Below are positions 58,883 to 64,000 of a stretch of DNA of 64,000 bases, piece after piece. The notes beneath the pieces were generated by a model. That model made no database searches. It saw nothing but the letters and a program-made list of their open reading frames with translations, and was not told where the DNA came from. A program made the position numbers and the translations under genes. Source of the DNA: Ancylostoma caninum (lineage: Eukaryota > Nematoda > Chromadorea > Rhabditida > Ancylostomatidae); the NCBI GenBank assembly GCA_037903475.1, contig JBAJFG010000188.1:1501501-1565500 (forward strand). Direction: 5' to 3'. Numbering within the stretch: position 1 is the stretch's first letter; each line of letters opens with the position of its first letter.

Positions 58883-59746
58883 GTAGATTGATGCATAATT
58901 AATGTGGCTTTTTTGCGACTCTTTTTCTTGCTAAAAATTAACGCTTCTTGGGCGCTGAATAATCCTCTTCTTCCACGTAGTAAGGGTGCTCGAAAGTCGT
59001 ATCCACATTAGCCACCTCATGCTCTACCACTTTGGGAAAGATTGGAATGCAACACAGCCATTCCGCGATCTCTGCGAAATTTTGGCCAAAGAAAATCACC
59101 GAAGCCAAGTCGAAAAATCTTTAGGTAGTTCAAGTGGGAAAGTACAATCCTATAGATGAAGAAAAGAGCACTACGATAAAATTTCGAAAGTCAGGAACTC
59201 TTGGCAGCCGTGGAAGGGAAGGAGATTCGATTGACGAGACTCCTCAGATGTGGGGCCTGCTCGTTTTGCGAAAGAAAATCGTTGGGAAATTCGAACATTG
59301 CTCCTGTTTGAGAGTTCGTGCGAACCCATTTTACCAATCTCCATGCTTTTCTGGACCTTTTGAGAGGAAGAACCGTGGTCTAGTGGTCATATTGAAGAGA
59401 TCTGATCCTCTTCCAGGCTGCCCAAAATTCTCGGCGCTTGAAATTTGATGGTCAACCTGTTCTTTCTTCTTCTGTTAAGCTCGTACCTTATGAATATGGG
59501 CAATCTTTCGACTTAGAATTCTTGATCGGTCCATCTTTGAGGGGCTCGTTGAATGACTGTATTACATTCGAATTTTTCCCGTAGTGATATGTAGAGCATA
59601 CTATGGCCGATGTGGACGCGGCTTCTGGTAGCTTTTTAACTAAGTGGAAAGAGAGGATTGTTTTCATGGAAGAACCATTTGAAAGCTTCAATATTCATTG
59701 AGAACGGAAGTCGCGAAAAAAGCCGCATTAATTATGTACCGACCTC
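58883..59746. mobile_element. Mariner-derived element with long inverted arms
   Basis: The left end TGTAGATTGATGCATAATTA and the inverted right end TGAGGTCGGTACATAATTAA bound 864 bp. The arms match those of the element at 5392-8475. 59185-59235 also matches 7160-7235 in opposite orientation. No intact transposase. Confidence 0.55.
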
Positions 59747-60800
59747 ATATAATTTTGGCAAGTAGTGTGATTACTATAATTAATAGAGGCCACTTCTTAT
59801 TTTATGAACACCTTCCTGGTGCCCTAAGTTCAGAACACGGAAGGGTGCGAAGCAGAGAATCGGAAACTGTTATTTTTGAGTCGGCATGTTTGCCGATTTT
59901 TTCTCTTGCATAACATAAGCCTTTAGCACTTTGAAGAAGGGAAAGGTGGCAGTCATACCGCAAAATTTCTGAAAAATGTGATAGGTGGTGAATAGCCATC
60001 TAGAAAAGTTACCGAAATTCACAGTAGGCCTCGGAAGCGAAATTCGGCCGAGTATGGCAGTGCCGAGAACGGGCCGTATGTTGAGCGTTTTTCCACTGAA
60101 GACTCTTCGACTTTCTAGACCAAATGACAGCTCTAGGTAATGCTTAGTGTATTGCTTCAAATTGGCAGCATGGACTGGATTGTCCGGAGAGAATTCCAGA
60201 AAGCGCAAAGAAAATGCTTCAGAAAGTACTTGTCTGTTTTCCTAAAGAACGGAATCCGCTAAGCTGCATCTCGTCATTAGGAGAGATAGTGACTATAGTT
60301 AGGACCGAATAGTTCATTAGATATGTACCTCTCGTCGATTTCGAATGAGTCTATAGTTTGGATGTTTTAAAAGGTGTGAGCAGTACAATCTTTCAGGAAT
60401 GAGAAGAAGGCATTTGGGTCCACCTATTTTTTGAAGATTTGAATTCTTCGGATTTAGTCTTTAGCGGATGAATTAAGCTATTCGATTTTTATTTGGTCCT
60501 AAGTATACATAGTACTGACCTCTGGATTCAATGTAACAAAGATATTTCGAAGTAAATCACTTGTGATCTTCTGGGAAAACCATGCAAAAAACGAGAAATT
60601 GAGAATGTCCTTAAATTTTCGGATATTTTTGGCTTCTAACTGCTATGACGCTCAATTAAGCCTACGGTAATGAAGAGCAGGATTTGCTTCGCAATTCCAC
60701 TACCATATCTGGTAATTAGCCTGGGAGATCTAGTTATCCAATGAGAATTATTGAGCTTTGAAAAACAATCGACAAAACGTTTGCACCAACCTAACAACTA
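59747..60800. mobile_element. Probable mariner relic, right end only
   Basis: The sequence ends at 60798 with GCACCAACCTAA, the inverse of the TTAGGTTGGTGC mariner terminus. Interior fragments such as 'GAAAATGCTTCAGAAAGT' resemble part of the 47583-48459 element. The left end was not recognised. Confidence 0.35.
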
Positions 60801-61917
60801 TCGCTCCGAAATTGCATAGTTAAGCAGGGAAAATTGAAACTGATTTGCTAGTCAGCATCAAGAATGTTGAAGGTTAGGGAGAAAGAACAGATAACACCTG
60901 CTGCACGCAGCTTGTACTCTTCGAGCAATAAAATGTTCGCACTTCTATGCACAGTTACGACACCGAGGATAGGGGTTAGTCTTATGCTTGATGGCGAGAA
61001 AATGGCCACAGAGCTCTTCTAATAGCATCCTGATTTGCGCTGCAGTTAGGCCCACGAGAGAAAGTTCCCGAAATTTCCGTCAAAGTGGGCATCGGTGCTT
61101 GTGTTTCTCAGTTGTAGCGAGGCATGGAAAGATCTGACTGACGGTTCTTTTTTTTAAAGCTCCATTACTTCATTTGAACGACTTCTATGATAGAATTTCT
61201 CGTTCAAAAACCAAAACACCAGCATTATTAGAAAAAAACTTCCAGAAATCCTTAGAGACTGGCAGACATGCTGCCAATTGTTCATTTGGGTACTATAAAA
61301 CTTGAGCATAGGTACTCAATAACACCTTGTGAACCCTATGAAACTTACTGTCTGCTGTGCTTGTTGTGTGTTTTTCCACTATTTTCTGGCCTCTTCACAT
61401 AAAAATCTGAAAAGCTTCGAGGTAGTACATGTTAGTTGAAGTGAAAAAAATTTCTGACCATGTTGGGCTCTGCTGCTCCTCTTGCTGTAGTCCTTCTGAG
61501 AGCTATGAGTGGCCGATGAACGTGAGAAGTTCTCTCTTTCATGACTTGCTTTCGAGAAGCGCTAAAATTAGGATGGAGGAGGAAATATAGCACAAAAAGT
61601 TATTCTGCATTGCAATGACTTAGCCGTCAATAAAAATAAGAACATCTTTTTTACTGCGTTGAATAGCAAAAGAGAGCAACTTTATACATCCTTAGAGAAC
61701 AAACCTCAGACTGGGATAAGCAATACATCCCATTTGCAAGTTGATGTAGTTGATCATAAGAGTGTGCACTGCGGAGACCACCTTGCATGGGTAAGCTCCT
61801 GCAAACTCGAGAGATTCACTGGACTCTGCTAAATGTGAGAAAGGGAGCGAGGAAGGATCGGGGCAAGAGGAAAGCCTTGACGTTATCTTGCTCTGCACAA
61901 CAGCTTTCGCGCTTACG
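60801..61917. other. No supported feature
   Basis: Short open frames only, none with recognisable composition or motifs. Confidence 0.55.
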
Positions 61918-62073
61918 TACAGTGGACGTCAATGGCGTTGGCCCATCTGCGACATCGAGAAGGACGTCGCGCAACCGCTCCGCGCACGCCGTAACCTGTG
62001 TATGCTGCTGCTGATGTGCAATTTCTGGCAGCTTTTCTACCCGATTTCAAGGATTTTCGACCAAATCGGGTAG
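61918..62073 (+). pseudogene. Decayed inverted copy of the 62037-62222 gene
   Basis: Reading on the + strand, VGPSATSRRTSRNRSAHAV aligns with the minus-strand GGPSAAPRRTQRNRVARAG, and the DNA shares TACAGTGG at its start and ACCCGATT at its end. It has a 12-base insertion and a premature stop. The two copies meet tail-to-tail and share the near-palindrome 62037-62073, which carries the stop codon of both. Confidence 0.5.
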
Positions 62074-62222
62074 GAAAGAAAGCCTAGAAACAGCATTCCG
62101 GCGGCAACGACCCCGATGCCGGCGCGCGCGACGCGGTTGCGCTGCGTCCTTCTCGGGGCCGCAGATGGGCCACCGCCACTGTACCTTTCGTAAACAGTAG
62201 CGATGACTTCTCGAGCATACAT
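62037..62222 (-). CDS. Possible 61-aa single-span membrane protein
   Basis: The frame begins MYAREVIATVYERYSGGG, continues with a basic stretch (APRRTQRNRVARA) and then a hydrophobic helix (AGIGVVAAGMLFLGFL) followed by SYPIWSKILEIG and TAG. The region 62090-62180 is strongly GC-rich with C/G third positions, unlike its surroundings. A Met 17 codons upstream is in the same frame. A decayed inverted copy at 61918-62073 keeps the protein-level pattern GPSA-x-x-RRT-x-RNR-x-A but then loses the frame, which argues that the minus-strand copy is the functional or parental one. It may instead be the last exon of a larger gene or part of a repeat. I do not recognise the family. Confidence 0.4.
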   Translation of the reverse strand: MYAREVIATVYERYSGGGPSAAPRRTQRNRVARAGIGVVAAGMLFLGFLSYPIWSKILEIG

Positions 62223-62945
62223 ATTTACTCCTCGCTTCAAAATAGAAATAGAAATGAATTTTCTTCGAACCATTTTAGCAAAACCTGCTCGAAAAATTCT
62301 TCAAAAAAATTCACGGAAATCCTCTCTAGAAGATGGCTGATGAGCGGATCACGAACAGAGATACACTCTTTTGCACCTCAATGCCGCTTTGTAAGCCTAC
62401 GATAGGCTTGCTGTTAGCAATGCTTCCAGCAGAATTTTTTGGAAGTAAGCAGAGTGTTAGCGGATGTTTGGACAGCAGATTATGAATATGGATGAGCATT
62501 ATTTCGCTATCACCATTTTTTTTGCCAATTCGGCATTCTCTTACAATTCCTCGTCTTCCCATAATTTTAATACTATAATCCTGCAGTGACAGAGCTACGG
62601 TATAAAACCTTTACAATATCCGCATTTAGTGTATAAATCTTTCTCCTGGGCCTACTGCAAGCCGCTACAATACAACAAGAATGTGGCCACAGTGTATTGT
62701 TGGTATCAGTTTTATGAGTAACGCGTCAAGCAGAGAGAACGTTCTGCTAGAGACCTACTGAAAATTGTTCGGGGCAGTAGCAGCCGAATAGCGCTGAACT
62801 GTTTTCCGCTTATTGCCTGAACATAAAAAAACACACATCATCACAGAGTCAGATAAGTTGGTGGCCTTCTTCCATACATGGTTAGAGCCCTGTATAGCTC
62901 TGAAGTGAGAGCTACACCACCCATAGTGGTGGTCAACTGTTATTG

Positions 62946-63260
62946 CACCACAGGGCTGGTAGTAAACCCCCTGATGTCGTGAACTTTCAGCTGCCAACAT
63001 GTCGTGACATTCTCCCTCACATCTGTCGCGAGATGTTCATGAACTTCCAGTGATAAAACATGAGTTCACGACGATGTCGCGACATAGTTGGCAACTAAGA
63101 TCAGTGATTTTCTCACGATGTGGTCGCGATCCACGTTCATGACCTCGTGGTCATGAGGCGCAGACAGCCAAAGTTAGGGGAAATAGTGTGCGATTCAACG
63201 AGGTGCGATGTCGCGAACCTAAACGGAGTTCGTGGACGTCCAGTTCGTTGACAACGATCA
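62946..63260. repeat. Left end of CAGGG-TGGTAGTAAACC element with inner inverted repeats
   Basis: ACAGGGCTGGTAGTAAACC matches the terminus of the 3031-3910 insert. The next 200 bp contain repeated 'GTCGTGACAT/GTCGCGACAT' and 'TTCATGAAC' strings in both orientations. A matching right end is not in the window. Confidence 0.4.
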
Positions 63261-64000
63261 GACATCGGCACAGGCCCCTGGTCAAGATCAAAACGAAGTT
63301 TCTTTGAAACAGAGCAGATTTACGCAGTTCTCAAACCTTCGTCTACATCGCTTCTTTTTTATCCAGTTGCACCTCCACATACAATTCGGTATTAAAACAC
63401 AAAATGACTAGATTTCTAGGCATCCAAATCATATTGAGCGCCCTTTGGTCTTTTGAGAAGATTTGCGAAGTAGATGATAAACAAGCCGTAAAAAGAATCC
63501 ACAAAAAAGTGATCTTTATGGATTATCAACAAGGATGTCCTTTTTTCAGCGCATAGGACAACTAAGTAGCGGCTATGCGGCAAAAATGAAATCACAAAGA
63601 GAACAAGAAACATGCAGAGCGGAAGTTTCATATACAACTGACACGAGGGACCTGTTCATTACTGCTTGAATTGCGTGCCTCGGCACGAATTTCAAAAAAG
63701 GATTTTTGCGAAGTGAGGAGAGACTAAAAACACCCGTGAAGTCCCGACTTCCTAGGATGATTCAAAATTTGCAGTAGAAGAGAAGAGAAGATTGTACTGT
63801 AACTGTCTGAAAAACCGCACCAAACTTATGTGCCTAGCTAGAAATATACGGCGATAAGGCCTCACACCTTCTCGAAGCTCATATGTGACAGTTTTCCATT
63901 CAATGAGGAGGCATAAGCAAAGCTAGTTCCACATCCAAATTTGTCATAAAGTGGATGCAAGCACTGCTATGGTTTTGCAAAAGGGTTGAAATGAACTGGG
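63261..64000. other. No supported feature
   Basis: A 73-aa minus-strand frame at 63416-63637 is hydrophobic but has no splice context or family resemblance that I can support. Confidence 0.5.

Noticed and set aside
1..64000. CRISPR arrays, prokaryotic operons or prophage-like systems
   Set aside because: Spliced genes and eukaryotic transposons throughout; no regular repeat-spacer array was seen.

Overview
This window is nematode nuclear DNA. It has short introns with the nematode-type TTTCAG acceptor mixed with very long, transposon-filled introns, A+T-rich non-coding sequence, and many mariner/Tc1-type relics and fold-back elements. The gene content and repeat style suggest a strongylid (hookworm-like) worm; this is an inference, because nothing in the window names the species.

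The dominant gene is the 3' (C-terminal) half of an agrin-like basement-membrane proteoglycan gene on the + strand. Eighteen exons between 8780 and 58189 splice together with consistent reading phases and encode about 731 residues. In order these are two laminin-EGF (LE) domains, one ten-cysteine follistatin/Kazal domain, a short linker, and three laminin-G (LG) domains, ending in a stop codon at 58187-58189. LE-LE-FS followed by three LG domains is the agrin order. The SEA and EGF modules of vertebrate agrin were not found. The 5' part (further Kazal repeats, signal peptide) was not found in 1-8779 and probably lies upstream of the window.

Two introns are extreme. One of 16.2 kb (13662-29903) splits LG1, and one of 16.8 kb (35338-52166) lies between LG2 and LG3. 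They hold most of the mobile elements. The second also holds a nested two-exon gene on the opposite strand (38185-38518) for a 74-residue secreted precursor with a signal peptide, two KR dibasic sites and a C-terminal Gly just before the stop. It looks like an undescribed neuropeptide-type precursor.

Mobile and repeated DNA includes: a broken non-LTR retrotransposon reverse transcriptase with a terminal-inverted-repeat element inserted in it (2136-4330); mariner/Tc1-type elements (5392-8475, 11586-12140, 17153-18506, 31685-32692, 41471-42746, 47583-48459, 58883-59746); fold-back MITEs present in two copies each (7578-7834 with 45730-45986; 19827-20212 with 33617-33882); a mutator-like MITE with a perfect 9-bp target duplication (35912-36034); a TTAA-flanked palindrome (39080-39542); a 1.9-kb giant inverted repeat (52650-54533); tRNA-derived SINEs; and a TTCGAATA satellite.

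Beyond the agrin gene, 58190-64000 has little recognisable coding sequence. The exception is a possible 61-residue single-span membrane protein on the minus strand (62037-62222), which sits tail-to-tail with a decayed inverted copy of itself.
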